Below are positions 28,183 to 36,144 of a stretch of 64,000 nucleotides of DNA, piece by piece. The position numbers were made by a program, and so were the translations under genes. The stretch lies in contig JBGCFG010000022.1 of assembly GCA_045106815.1 (NCBI GenBank), forward strand, positions 186,001 through 250,000, given 5' to 3'. A model generated the notes under the pieces. That model was not told the DNA's origin, ran no database searches, and was given only the letters and a program-made list of their open reading frames with translations. Every line of letters starts with the position of its first letter. Position 1 is the stretch's first letter. Origin of the DNA: JAUIAI01 sp045106815. GTDB taxonomy: Bacteria; Pseudomonadota; Gammaproteobacteria; Burkholderiales; Burkholderiaceae_E.

Positions 28183-28398
28183 TCAGATTTCCACCATTTC
28201 GAAGTCGTCCTTGCGGGCACCGCATTCAGGACAGGTCCAATTCATCGGCACGTCTTCCCAACGAGTACCAGCCGCAATGCCTTCATCAGGTGCGCCCGTT
28301 TCTTCGTCATATATCCACCCGCAAATCAGGCACATCCAGGTTTTGAAAGATTCTTGGGAGGACATATCAGTTGAGTCGTTACGATTGTTTTCGGTCAT
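28183..28398 (-). CDS. Rubredoxin
   Basis: A 71-residue rubredoxin, a small iron-Cys4 electron carrier. Both knuckles are present: CLICGWIYDEETG and CPECGARKDDFEMVE. The N-terminal ~18 residues form a polar extension. The ATG at 28398 has a GGAG Shine-Dalgarno 4-6 bases upstream. A longer frame from 28515 exists, but its first 39 residues do not look like rubredoxin. The stop is 1 base before pilG, so it leads the pil-chp operon. The same neighbour is common in betaproteobacteria; whether redox state feeds into twitching is unknown. Confidence 0.93.
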   Translation of the reverse strand: MTENNRNDSTDMSSQESFKTWMCLICGWIYDEETGAPDEGIAAGTRWEDVPMNWTCPECGARKDDFEMVEI

Positions 28399-28624
28399 TT
28401 CTCCAGCCTCTTTAAAGTGAACTTGTTCATAGAAACTGGATTGTGCCTCGGATACTACGTTGCAGCTTTCCGCAAGTCGTGGTAGTGCCGATGAGTGGTC
28501 TGAGGACTGGGACAAACGCCTGAAAAAACCGGCTAAAAGCCAAGCTCTGGCGCTGGACGCTCGTTGTTCTGGTCTTTATCGAAAAGGCAATTCATGCTGG
28601 TTCTATTCACTAACGGAACAGAGC

Positions 28625-28661
28625 AAAAGCCCGTCGGCGATCGCTTCGCTGACGGGCTTTT
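28625..28661 (-). terminator. Rho-independent terminator after the tfpX/tfpZ-like gene
   Basis: An 11-bp perfect stem (28625-28635 with 28651-28661, AAAAGCCCGTC and its complement) around a 15-base loop that itself contains GCGATCGC. A/T runs on both sides allow either direction. It lies 41 bp past the tfpX/tfpZ-like stop on the minus strand and shields the rubredoxin-pilG promoter region (28399-28624), where I see no other feature. Confidence 0.85.
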
Positions 28662-28701
28662 GGGACAGAATTTCGAACGGCTTTGTTCAGGCCAGAGAAA
28701 G

Positions 28702-29457
28702 TCAGGTTTTCCAGGGGCGAAGATCGACCACATCGATGATGTCGCCTGATTGCTTGTTGACAAAAACCGTCAAATCACGATCTCGACCAGCAAGTGGGAA
28801 GTAAACCATTTCGTCCTCCAGCGCTTTGTGAGGCGCGATCTTCTCTTCGACCAAGTTCTCCGGATTTAGTGCCTTTAGCTCTTCGAGAGGCTTAGCCCGC
28901 TTCAAGCCTGCTTTGAGCACAGCGGGCAATGGGCGGTAGTAGCGCGGGATGAGTGCAGGGCCAGTACCATTGACCGCCTCTGCTAGCGTTATTTCCTCAA
29001 GCTCTTCGCGGTCGGTGGGTAGCTCAACACCAATCCATCGCGGACCGTCACCGAATAGTTGCTGATATTCGGGGGCTGCGGCCTGCAAGCTGCTGGACTC
29101 CAAATCCGCAGCGGCAACCGTTTCAAACCGATCGACAACGAAAGCGAAATACACCGGTCGAGCCTGATAGATACTACTGATACCAAACACAAGCGCTGCG
29201 ATTTGAACACCAGCAATCACGCTCATATCGAATTTTAGAGACTTCTTTCCGGGTTTAAACACAACAAGTGTGAGTGCTGGGCCGATGACTAAGTCAACGA
29301 TGACCAGAATGCTTAATAGGGTGACAAGGCCAGCGGCGTATGCCTGCAAGCCCGGATACCAGAAATACAGTGAACCAGCGACAACCAGTCCAACGACGAC
29401 TGCGCTAACCAGAAAATGAATAGCTGCAGCCTTGAGTTTAGGCAGGAAAAATTTCAT
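28702..29457 (-). CDS. tfpZ: TfpX/TfpZ family type IV pilin accessory protein
   Basis: A 251-residue inner-membrane protein. Hydrophobic segments lie at about residues 10-30, 38-62 and 75-95, followed by a ~150-residue extracytoplasmic domain (RPVYFAFVVDRFETV start). This matches the TfpX/TfpZ family found directly downstream of divergent pilins in Pseudomonas, Acinetobacter and others. In P. aeruginosa these proteins aid assembly of their cognate pilin. It lies 71 bp after the second pilin gene and is followed by a terminator. Family assignment is from memory of sequence pattern and context; X versus Z cannot be told. Confidence 0.82.
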   Translation of the reverse strand: MKFFLPKLKAAAIHFLVSAVVVGLVVAGSLYFWYPGLQAYAAGLVTLLSILVIVDLVIGPALTLVVFKPGKKSLKFDMSVIAGVQIAALVFGISSIYQARPVYFAFVVDRFETVAAADLESSSLQAAAPEYQQLFGDGPRWIGVELPTDREELEEITLAEAVNGTGPALIPRYYRPLPAVLKAGLKRAKPLEELKALNPENLVEEKIAPHKALEDEMVYFPLAGRDRDLTVFVNKQSGDIIDVVDLRPWKT

Positions 29458-29528
29458 TGTTCGAGTCTTTGCGTTATCTTGGAAATCGAAAAGATAACGC
29501 GATTTGGCTTGATTTCAAGCTGTCTCGT

Positions 29529-29978
29529 TTAGCGGCAGCTAGCCGGTCGAAATCGCACGCTCAGCGTTGACCCAGCTCCACCACAGGTCCACATGATCGA
29601 GTCGCCAGGCAACACACCTGCAACCAGTGGAAAACCTTGCGAGTTAGGTACCAGCAAGAGCGTCGCGCCAGCTTCGACTTTGGCACTAAAACTGATCGTG
29701 ATTTCACCGTTCAAAGGGTCAACCGACACCCCCGTCACGACTCCAGCCGGATCCACAAACGGCGCCGTCCCCAAGGCGAGATTGACGCTCGCGTTGACAG
29801 CATTTTCGGAAACAAGCGCCTTGTAAGAGGCAGAGATGGACAAACCGTTAGTGACGTAAGACCGCTTCACATTGTCCTGATAGGCCGGCACCGCGATCGC
29901 CGCCAGAATGCCGATGATCGCCACGACGATCATCAACTCAATAAGCGTAAAACCTGCGTTTCTTGCGGATGCTTTCAT
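29529..29978 (-). CDS. Type IV pilin (second pilin copy)
   Basis: A 149-residue class IVa pilin. The 8-residue leader MKASARNA ends with G9; cleavage would be before the Phe of FTLIELMIVVAIIGILAAI, with the essential Glu5 of the mature protein present. The globular head is short and ends WTCGGAGSTLSVRFRPASCR, giving a C-terminal disulfide loop. It shares the N-terminal helix with the upstream pilA but has a diverged head. It sits between the pilA terminator and the tfpX/tfpZ-like gene. It could be a second major pilin, or the real partner of the accessory protein. Confidence 0.9.
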   Translation of the reverse strand: MKASARNAGFTLIELMIVVAIIGILAAIAVPAYQDNVKRSYVTNGLSISASYKALVSENAVNASVNLALGTAPFVDPAGVVTGVSVDPLNGEITISFSAKVEAGATLLLVPNSQGFPLVAGVLPGDSIMWTCGGAGSTLSVRFRPASCR

Positions 29979-30032
29979 AGCGCGTTCCGGATGTTGGCTT
30001 ACTTGAATTCTGCAAACTGCAGCATTCTCACT

Positions 30033-30062
30033 GAAAAAGCCGCCCCGAAGGGCGGCTTTTGC
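30033..30062 (-). terminator. Rho-independent terminator between the two pilin genes
   Basis: A hairpin with arms AAAAGCCGCC and GGCGGCTTTT around a short CCGAAGG loop, A/T-flanked on both sides. It lies 17 bp after the pilA stop. A strong stop here would favour high pilA mRNA over the second pilin and tfpX/tfpZ-like gene, which would then depend on readthrough or a weak promoter in the remaining 54 bp. Confidence 0.85.
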
Positions 30063-30078
30063 GAACTAAGCGAGTTGC

Positions 30079-30555
30079 TTAGCTACGGCAGTTAGCAGGT
30101 GCGTACTTGTCAAGCAAGGAGCCATTGCTACCGTCTTTCGTAGAACCGGTTGAGTTGCAGTTCCAAACGATTGGGTTAACCGGGATGTTAGGGCTAACCA
30201 GAGCGGCGGCGCCGTCACGAGGAGCCAGAACCAAGGTGCCACCACCGGCTGTAGCCGTGTAGGTGATGGTGATCTCACCGTTACCACCGTCAACAATGAT
30301 GCCACCGACGTTAGGCGTTGCCACTGCGGGAACAGCGTTCTGACCAGGCGTAGCTGCGTTCAGAGCGATACCGTTAGAAGCGTTCTCGCCAACAGTAGCC
30401 TTGATGCCTGAAGCCAGTGACAGACCCTCAGTCACTTTAGCGCGAACCGTGTAGTCCTGGTATGCGGGGATGGCAACAGCGGCCAAGATGCCGATAATCG
30501 CAACAACGATCATCAGTTCGATAAGGGTGAAACCTTTTTGTACTTTAGAAACCAT
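30079..30555 (-). CDS. pilA: Type IV major pilin PilA
   Basis: A 158-residue class IVa pilin. The leader MVSKVQKG is cut before FTLIELMIVVAIIGILAAV; Glu5 of the mature chain is present. The head domain ends with a Cys pair (VWNCNSTGSTK ... YAPANCRS) that encloses the C-terminal D-region loop. Length fits the PilA family (about 150-170). A sigma-54-type promoter lies 61-76 bp upstream and a terminator just downstream, so it is probably a strong single-gene unit under PilS-PilR-like control. The pilus is moved by the Pil-Chp genes to the left. Confidence 0.94.
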   Translation of the reverse strand: MVSKVQKGFTLIELMIVVAIIGILAAVAIPAYQDYTVRAKVTEGLSLASGIKATVGENASNGIALNAATPGQNAVPAVATPNVGGIIVDGGNGEITITYTATAGGGTLVLAPRDGAAALVSPNIPVNPIVWNCNSTGSTKDGSNGSLLDKYAPANCRS

Positions 30556-30615
30556 TTTTGAATATCTCCAGGGGGGATTAACAACGAGACCAAGTTTCTC
30601 GTTCGCAGGGATATA

Positions 30616-30631
30616 TGCAGTGCCCGTGCCA
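30616..30631 (-). promoter_or_regulatory. Sigma-54 (-24/-12) promoter of pilA
   Basis: Read on the minus strand this is TGGCACGGGCACTGCA. It matches the RpoN consensus TGGCACG-N4-TTGCA at all but one base, with the required GG-N10-GC spacing. Transcription would begin about 12 bases later, near 30605, giving a ~50-base leader before pilA. pilA is RpoN/PilR-dependent in Pseudomonas; PilR and RpoN are not in this window. Confidence 0.85.
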
Positions 30632-30856
30632 GCTCTTGTGTGCGGTCGCTAAATCCCGACGAACGGTCAGCTGGTTTTCTTTCTGTGATCTACGCCATAT
30701 GCCAACGCTCAATTGATTGAGATGAGCGGTGCCATCAGCAGAACTGGCCGTTTTTGTTGACGTTTTACGTCTCAATCTGCCCTTGGGAAGTGACCATTTT
30801 TGTCACCGGGTGCCGGATTCGGTCACTGGCCATGGCAGCAACACGATGCAAGCCGT

Positions 30857-31621
30857 TCAGAACTCGAGAATTTGCCCGCGTTGCAGGATAGTGGGGTTAT
30901 ATCTAGATGCCCAGGCGTCAATTTCGCGAGCGATCGTTTCACGATCTGACGGCTTAAGGTGAGTAATCCACAATTTCGGCTGACGCTGCAACAAAGACAG
31001 CTGCTCGCTAAGTTGTATGGGATATAGATGCTTCGCTGTAACGGCTAGGTCTTGCTCACGGTTTGAGAATGCCGTTTCAACAATCAGGTGGCGCAGGTCG
31101 GCGACCCCATTCACCTGCCGCCAGAACTCATCGTTCGGACCGGTATCACCAGAGTAAATGAGAGACCCACTCGCGCCTGCTAAATGAAACCCAACCGCTG
31201 GAACAGTGTGTCGTGCCTCAATCGAGCGAACCCGACGCGAACCAATTTCAACATGAGAACCCGTGGGCATCGGTTCCAGTTTCATCCAGGGCCGGTCGTA
31301 GTGCGGAATTTCAGTGAAGTCGGGCCAAATCACCCAATTGAAAATATGCTTTTTCAGTGCATCGATCGTTTCTGGTAGTGCATGCACTGTAATGGGAGAC
31401 TTTCTCATGGCACCGACAGAATCAACAAGCAAAGGTAGGCCGGCGATATGATCCAGATGAGAGTGGCTGATAAAGACGTGATCAATTTTCGCCAGTTCCT
31501 CGACGGTCAAATCTTCAACGCCAGTCCCGGCATCGATCAGGATGTCATCGTCGAACAAGAACGATGTCGTCCGAATCTGCGCGCCAATGCCGCCACTACA
31601 CCCGAGCACTTTCAGCTTCAT
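30857..31621 (-). CDS. Metallo-beta-lactamase-fold phosphodiesterase (class II cyclic-nucleotide PDE-like)
   Basis: A 254-residue MBL-fold hydrolase. Metal ligands are visible in HSHLDHIAGLP (His53, His55, Asp57, His58), HTVPAVGFH, YSGDTGPND and the late TH of ITHLKPSD. The overall layout, with a VDSVGAMRKSPITVHALP stretch, resembles class II 3',5'-cyclic-nucleotide phosphodiesterases. The gene overlaps the 3' end of an adenylate/guanylate cyclase gene by 26 bp, which strongly suggests that it removes the cyclic nucleotide that its partner makes. Other MBL-fold roles (RNase Z-like) are possible but less likely. Confidence 0.8.
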   Translation of the reverse strand: MKLKVLGCSGGIGAQIRTTSFLFDDDILIDAGTGVEDLTVEELAKIDHVFISHSHLDHIAGLPLLVDSVGAMRKSPITVHALPETIDALKKHIFNWVIWPDFTEIPHYDRPWMKLEPMPTGSHVEIGSRRVRSIEARHTVPAVGFHLAGASGSLIYSGDTGPNDEFWRQVNGVADLRHLIVETAFSNREQDLAVTAKHLYPIQLSEQLSLLQRQPKLWITHLKPSDRETIAREIDAWASRYNPTILQRGQILEF

Positions 31622-33584
31622 CAGCTTTCCTGTTCTGCACGGGTTCTACCATGGGCACTCGCATGGGTCGGGTAACAGCGACTGTCTCGCTTGGCGCGAA
31701 TATCTGAACCGCTCCCTGGCGTCCAGTCACAACAACGGTATCAATCGGCTCAAACTCTCGCACGTCGCAGCTGGCGCGAGTCGCCTCACCAACAATAATC
31801 GGAATTCTGTAGTGTTTGGTCAAGGCCTCAAGACGGGATGCCAGATTGACGGCATCTCCAATGACGGTATAAGCACGGCGCAGCTTTGAGCCCATGTCTC
31901 CAACGCGAACGATGCCGGTATTGATGCCGATACCAATCGAGACCGGCGGAAAGCCTCTGGCAACAAATCGGTCAGACAGACGCTTGATGGCTTCCTGCAT
32001 ATCAATGGCCGCACTGACCGCCTTCTCAGCATGCTCAGGATCTTCGACTGGCGCTCCCCAAAACGCCATCACAGCGTCGCCCATATACTTGTCTACGGTG
32101 CCATGGTAGCGATAGATACACTCGGTCAAATCTGTCAGCACTTCATTAAGGTACTCACGCAAAATTTCCGGGGGCATTTTTTCAGCGATACGCGTAAAGC
32201 CACGAATATCCGCAAACATCACGGTCAATTCTCGATCAACGCTGATGTCGCCGTGGTAATTCAGCGGATCACGCGCCATCTTGTCGACCACCTCTGGCGA
32301 CACATATTCTGAAAACAAATCAACGACTGCTCTGCGAGCTCTACCCTCAATGGCATAACCAGCAGCAAGATTGAACAGACCGACCATCAGGATGGTGAGC
32401 AATGACGCAGCAAGTGGCAGCACCCAGCCCAGGTGAACAAATGCAACGACATTCCAGACGAATAAAGCGCCCGCTGACGTGCAAGTTGCTAGGATGACCC
32501 CAAACGCCCCGGCTCTGGGAGCGGCTACAGCAAACAAGCCTCCAACCAGCAAAATCGCGAGCATCGCAATCAGGTTACCCTCAGGCAGTCTGCTTAACAA
32601 ACGCTTATTGAGCGCACCACTGACCATCGTGGCGTGAATTTCGACCCCAGGTAAGTTCTCACTGATAGGGGTTGCGCGCAGGTCAGACAAACCCGGTGCG
32701 GTTGTACCCACCAACACAATCTTGTCTTTGAATTGAGCAAGATCAGCGCTCCCGTCCAGTACGTTTGCTGCGGACACATAGGTAAACGCTGTCTCGCCAT
32801 CTTCGCGCGGTCCCGTATAGGGGACCAGCGCTGTCATGCCCTCGGACAGTGGCATTGAAACTCCGCCCTCGTCACCAACAATCCGAACCTCGTCATGCCC
32901 AACAGCCAAAACGGAATTACCGAGGTAATTGCGCAGCAGCCGAATCGCGAGCGACTCATACATCTGACCGTCGTATTCGCTCAGCAGTGGCAGCGAGCGC
33001 GTAACCCCGTCCGGATCGAGGCGAGGATTAAAGAATCCAGCATCACCGGCTGCTTGCTGAACCGCCGGCAAATTGGCGCCATAGCCATTCCAGACGAGTC
33101 GCGGCGTATCCAGGGGTAGATGATTCGATTCAAACGCTGGCGAGGGCAACTCACCGTTGGTCAAACCACCGCGATCGCTTGTGAAGTAATAGCCAAGCAC
33201 CACCGGCTTGTCAGCGATTGTGTCTATAAAGAGCTGGTCGCCGGCAGGATCAGACTGGTCGGGCTCAGCAAAAACGACGTCAAATCCCAGCACTGCCGCA
33301 CCGCCCTCCTCCACAATATTGGTGGTGAGTTGAGCCATCTTGCGACGCGGCCACGGCCAGCGTCCGACTTTCGCCAGACTGGCTTCATCAATATCAACAA
33401 TGACGACCGCGGGATTCTCAACAGCCGGCGCCACGCGTAGCCGGGCGTCATACAAAAACCGATCAGCGGTGGAAAGACCGTCTGTGGGCTCTGCACGCCA
33501 TTGCATGAAACTGAACACCAGGCATATTGCGATGCCCGCGAAGACTCTTAACCATCGCAGCCCGTCCGCCTGCCGGTCGTTCAT
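31596..33584 (-). CDS. CHASE2-domain adenylate/guanylate cyclase (class III)
   Basis: A 662-residue membrane cyclase. TM1 is at about residues 12-27; an extracytoplasmic CHASE2 sensor follows (STADRFLYDARLR, VVIVDIDEASLAKVGRWPWP, about 30-325); three TM segments lie at about 335-410; a cytoplasmic class III cyclase domain runs from about 440 to 640. Metal-binding aspartates are in VMFADIRGFTRI (about 460) and KYMGDAVMAFWG (about 500); VIGDAVNLASRLE follows. The Lys before YMGD favours ATP, hence cAMP. Its ATG overlaps the FHA-gene stop (TGATG), and its end overlaps the phosphodiesterase. It probably feeds cAMP to Vfr/CRP-like control of pili; that is inference. Confidence 0.9.
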   Translation of the reverse strand: MNDRQADGLRWLRVFAGIAICLVFSFMQWRAEPTDGLSTADRFLYDARLRVAPAVENPAVVIVDIDEASLAKVGRWPWPRRKMAQLTTNIVEEGGAAVLGFDVVFAEPDQSDPAGDQLFIDTIADKPVVLGYYFTSDRGGLTNGELPSPAFESNHLPLDTPRLVWNGYGANLPAVQQAAGDAGFFNPRLDPDGVTRSLPLLSEYDGQMYESLAIRLLRNYLGNSVLAVGHDEVRIVGDEGGVSMPLSEGMTALVPYTGPREDGETAFTYVSAANVLDGSADLAQFKDKIVLVGTTAPGLSDLRATPISENLPGVEIHATMVSGALNKRLLSRLPEGNLIAMLAILLVGGLFAVAAPRAGAFGVILATCTSAGALFVWNVVAFVHLGWVLPLAASLLTILMVGLFNLAAGYAIEGRARRAVVDLFSEYVSPEVVDKMARDPLNYHGDISVDRELTVMFADIRGFTRIAEKMPPEILREYLNEVLTDLTECIYRYHGTVDKYMGDAVMAFWGAPVEDPEHAEKAVSAAIDMQEAIKRLSDRFVARGFPPVSIGIGINTGIVRVGDMGSKLRRAYTVIGDAVNLASRLEALTKHYRIPIIVGEATRASCDVREFEPIDTVVVTGRQGAVQIFAPSETVAVTRPMRVPMVEPVQNRKADEAESARV

Positions 33585-34210
33585 CAGACCAGGCGGAAAC
33601 GAATCCGCGTCGAGTTCATCTCAAGAATGTCATCGTCAGACAAGGCTACCGCCCGATTGCCCACTGTCTGACCATTGAGTTGCGCGCGGCTCAGTCCTTC
33701 AAGGTGAGTCACAAAATATCCGGTCTTGCGTCGGGAAACAACCACGACCTGGCCGCTGACACTGACTCGCGTAATCGCTTTAGTTAACTGCTGCTTGATG
33801 CCGCGCATACCCCCAGTCAAGTACTCAAGTACCGCAACAGTCTCCGGCGCTACTTGTTCCCTTGGTTGCTGTGGAACGATCCGAAACTCGATACGGAAAG
33901 CCCCAATCTGGACTTTGGCACCATCATCGATTCGCGCTGAACTGATGGGCTGGCCCTCTAGCAGAGTACCGTTTCGACTATTGAGATCGCGCAGTTCGAA
34001 ATGCTCCGGGAACTGAATAATCTCAGCGTGCTGTCCACTGACGGTCAGATCGTTTAAGACTAGGTTATTGACCGTACGGCGTCCAATCGTGATGTTGGGA
34101 CGCGCAAACTGCTCGGTCTTGGTCTCGTGTGTGCCACCATGTTCGGCCGTCAAACTGACAGGCCGACTCACTTCCAGCACAGGAGACAGCGTCTTGATGA
34201 TCTCGCTCAA
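33584..34210 (-). CDS. FHA-domain protein
   Basis: A 208-residue cytosolic protein. The first FHA domain (about residues 38-100) shows the phosphothreonine-binding pattern TIGRRTVNNLVL, SGQHAEI and LNSRNGTLLEG. The C-terminal half (about 145-208: VVVVSRRKTGYFVTHLEG, ALSDDDILEMNSTRIRF) looks like a second, degenerate FHA or forkhead-like fold. FHA domains bind phosphothreonine peptides, so a Ser/Thr kinase partner would be expected; none is in this window. The stop shares a base with the cyclase ATG, so it is coupled to the cyclase and the phosphodiesterase. Confidence 0.87.
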   Translation of the reverse strand: MSEIIKTLSPVLEVSRPVSLTAEHGGTHETKTEQFARPNITIGRRTVNNLVLNDLTVSGQHAEIIQFPEHFELRDLNSRNGTLLEGQPISSARIDDGAKVQIGAFRIEFRIVPQQPREQVAPETVAVLEYLTGGMRGIKQQLTKAITRVSVSGQVVVVSRRKTGYFVTHLEGLSRAQLNGQTVGNRAVALSDDDILEMNSTRIRFRLV

Positions 34211-34360
34211 TGCGCTCTCCCATGACGGTCATGGCCGAGCAGGCTTGGCGACGAGAGAAAAAGAATGCGTGTTGCCTCAGTTCTACCCTTCAGGCGATAC
34301 AAGGCATGCCCCACACCAGCGCATGTCGCACGGGATAGCGGGTTTCCTGCCGGATCGACC

Positions 34361-34397
34361 GGGAAAGGTCGCAGCCTGGCGACCCTTTGTTTTTTTA
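34361..34397 (+). terminator. Orphan Rho-independent terminator, plus-strand orientation
   Basis: GGTCGC (34367-34372) pairs with GCGACC (34379-34384) around a 6-base loop, extended by AAA/TTT and followed by CTTTG and eight T on the plus strand. No plus-strand gene precedes it. It lies in the 257-bp gap between FHA and terC genes. On the minus strand the U-run is weak, so it is a poor terC terminator. Confidence 0.55.
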
Positions 34398-34467
34398 CTG
34401 AATGAGGCATGCCCGCCAGACTAGCGACACGCCCAGGCAAATCTAAGCCATAGCTCAACGAACGGCG

Positions 34468-35169
34468 CTAAGCCTCCGCCGGACGGCTAGGTCTGAATGC
34501 TTTTGCGACCAACAAAACAAACAACATCCCCGCCACAGCGGCTATGGTTGAGTAAGACGCCAAAGAGGCCCCAAACCAATCGATCAGTGCAGTATCCGTA
34601 ATCATCATACTGCCAGCAATCCATCCCAGCAGCGCGCCGCCCGCCCATATGACCAACGGAAAGCGCTCGATAAGCAGCAGCACAAAACGACTACCAAACA
34701 CAATGATCGGAATACTCACGAGCAAACCAAATATGATGAGCCCCATCTGATGCTCGCTATCGGCCTGCTGCGCCGCTGCAGCAATGCCGATGACATTATC
34801 GATGCTCATGACCAGGTCTGCCACGATGATCGTCTTGATCGCCGAACTGAGGGTTGTGCTGGTATCTAGGCCCGCATGCCCTTCATCACCCTCCGGCAGC
34901 AGGAGCTTGACCCCGATCCATAACAACAGCGCACCGCCAATGAGTTTCAGCCACGGGAGCGCCAACAAGGTAACCGCGAAGACAATCAGGATGACCCGAA
35001 TCAAAATCGCACCTACCGTGCCGTAAACGATCCCCCTCGTGCGCAACTTGGGTGGGAGGTTTCGACATGCCAGGGCAATCACAACCGCATTGTCGCCACC
35101 GAGCAGGATGTCGATCATGATGATCTGGCCGACGGCAGCCCAATTCAGTGTGGTCAGCAGTTCGAGCAA
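34468..35169 (-). CDS. TerC family integral membrane protein (YjbE/YkoY type)
   Basis: A 233-residue polytopic membrane protein with about seven hydrophobic segments. TerC-family markers are the acidic intramembrane motifs IDILLGGDNAVVIALA near the N-terminus and VADLVMSIDNVIGIAA near residue 118. Family members are linked to metal (Mn2+) export and metalation of exported proteins. I see no yybP-ykoY-type riboswitch in the 57 bp before it. The sucD-terC-pilin order is typical of Burkholderiales. Substrate is not proven. Confidence 0.88.
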   Translation of the reverse strand: MLELLTTLNWAAVGQIIMIDILLGGDNAVVIALACRNLPPKLRTRGIVYGTVGAILIRVILIVFAVTLLALPWLKLIGGALLLWIGVKLLLPEGDEGHAGLDTSTTLSSAIKTIIVADLVMSIDNVIGIAAAAQQADSEHQMGLIIFGLLVSIPIIVFGSRFVLLLIERFPLVIWAGGALLGWIAGSMMITDTALIDWFGASLASYSTIAAVAGMLFVLLVAKAFRPSRPAEA

Positions 35170-35226
35170 ACCATCTCCCCCATAGCGGGCACTTGACCCT
35201 GCCTCACCGCATTGTTCATGGTTTTA

Positions 35227-36108
35227 CTAAAGTGCTTTTTTGAGCAGCGAACCCATTTCAGATGGGTCTTTCGTGACCTGAATGCCGCAGCTTTCCATGA
35301 CGGCCAGCTTCTCCTGCGCAGTGCCTTTGCCGCCTGAAATAATGGCGCCAGCATGGCCCATTCGTTTTCCAGGCGGTGCAGTCACACCCGCAATAAAGCC
35401 AACGACGGGCTTGGACATATTGTCTTTTACCCAAAGTGCAGCCTGCTCCTCATCGGTGCCACCAATCTCGCCGATCATGACGACGGCATCGGTTTCCGGG
35501 TCATCATTGAACAACTTCAGTACGTCAATGTGCTTAAGGCCATTCACCGGGTCTCCCCCAATGCCAACAGCAGATGACTGACCCAGGCCAAGATCAGTCA
35601 ACTGACCAACTGCCTCGTAGGTCAGCGTGCCAGAGCGCGACACGACGCCAATGCGACCCTTCTTGTGAATGTGGCCAGGCATGATCCCAATCTTGACTTC
35701 GTCAGGTGTAATGACACCCGGGCAGTTGGGGCCGAGCAATACGGTTTTACGGTTTTCCTGTCGCATGCGCTCTCGCACCTCGACCATATCGCGCACCGGA
35801 ATGCCCTCTGTGATACAGACGACTAGATCAAGATCTGCCTCAACTGCTTCCCAGATCGCACCGGCCGCACCAGCTGGTGGAACATAGATAACTGAGACCG
35901 TTGCGCCTGTTTGCTCACTCGCCTCTTTGACCGTACCGTAAATGGGGATGCCCTCAAAATCGGTGCCGGCCTTTTTCGGGTGGACGCCAGCAACATAGGC
36001 GGCCTTACCATTCGCATAGTCACGACACATCCGGGTATGAAACTGCCCGGTTTTGCCCGTTATACCCTGGGTAATGACTTTGGTGTCCTTGTTAATCAGG
36101 ATGCTCAT
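35227..36108 (-). CDS. sucD: Succinyl-CoA ligase, alpha subunit
   Basis: A 293-residue CoA-binding subunit of the TCA-cycle enzyme that makes ATP (or GTP) from succinyl-CoA. It has the N-terminal GITGKTGQFHTR CoA-binding loop, GPNCPGVITPDE, and the phosphorylated His in GHAGAIISGGKGTAQEK near residue 250. Length is typical. It is 36 bp after sucC in the same operon and 57 bp before terC. Confidence 0.96.
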   Translation of the reverse strand: MSILINKDTKVITQGITGKTGQFHTRMCRDYANGKAAYVAGVHPKKAGTDFEGIPIYGTVKEASEQTGATVSVIYVPPAGAAGAIWEAVEADLDLVVCITEGIPVRDMVEVRERMRQENRKTVLLGPNCPGVITPDEVKIGIMPGHIHKKGRIGVVSRSGTLTYEAVGQLTDLGLGQSSAVGIGGDPVNGLKHIDVLKLFNDDPETDAVVMIGEIGGTDEEQAALWVKDNMSKPVVGFIAGVTAPPGKRMGHAGAIISGGKGTAQEKLAVMESCGIQVTKDPSEMGSLLKKAL

Positions 36109-36144
36109 CGACTTCTAACCTTTGCGTTAATTGGCGGCGGAACT

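Noticed and set aside
28460..28804. A 114-codon plus-strand frame between rubredoxin and the tfpX/tfpZ-like gene
   Set aside because: It spans a clear terminator and runs antisense into the tfpX/tfpZ-like gene.
30790..30806. GTGAC-N7-GTCAC as a CRP/Vfr site
   Set aside because: Half-site spacing is wrong for the TGTGA-N6-TCACA operator.
34207..34458. An 83-codon minus-strand frame ending as ATGA at the FHA-gene start
   Set aside because: The coupling is suggestive, but the peptide is Arg/Pro/Leu-rich without a recognisable pattern and overlaps the orphan terminator; not strong enough to call.
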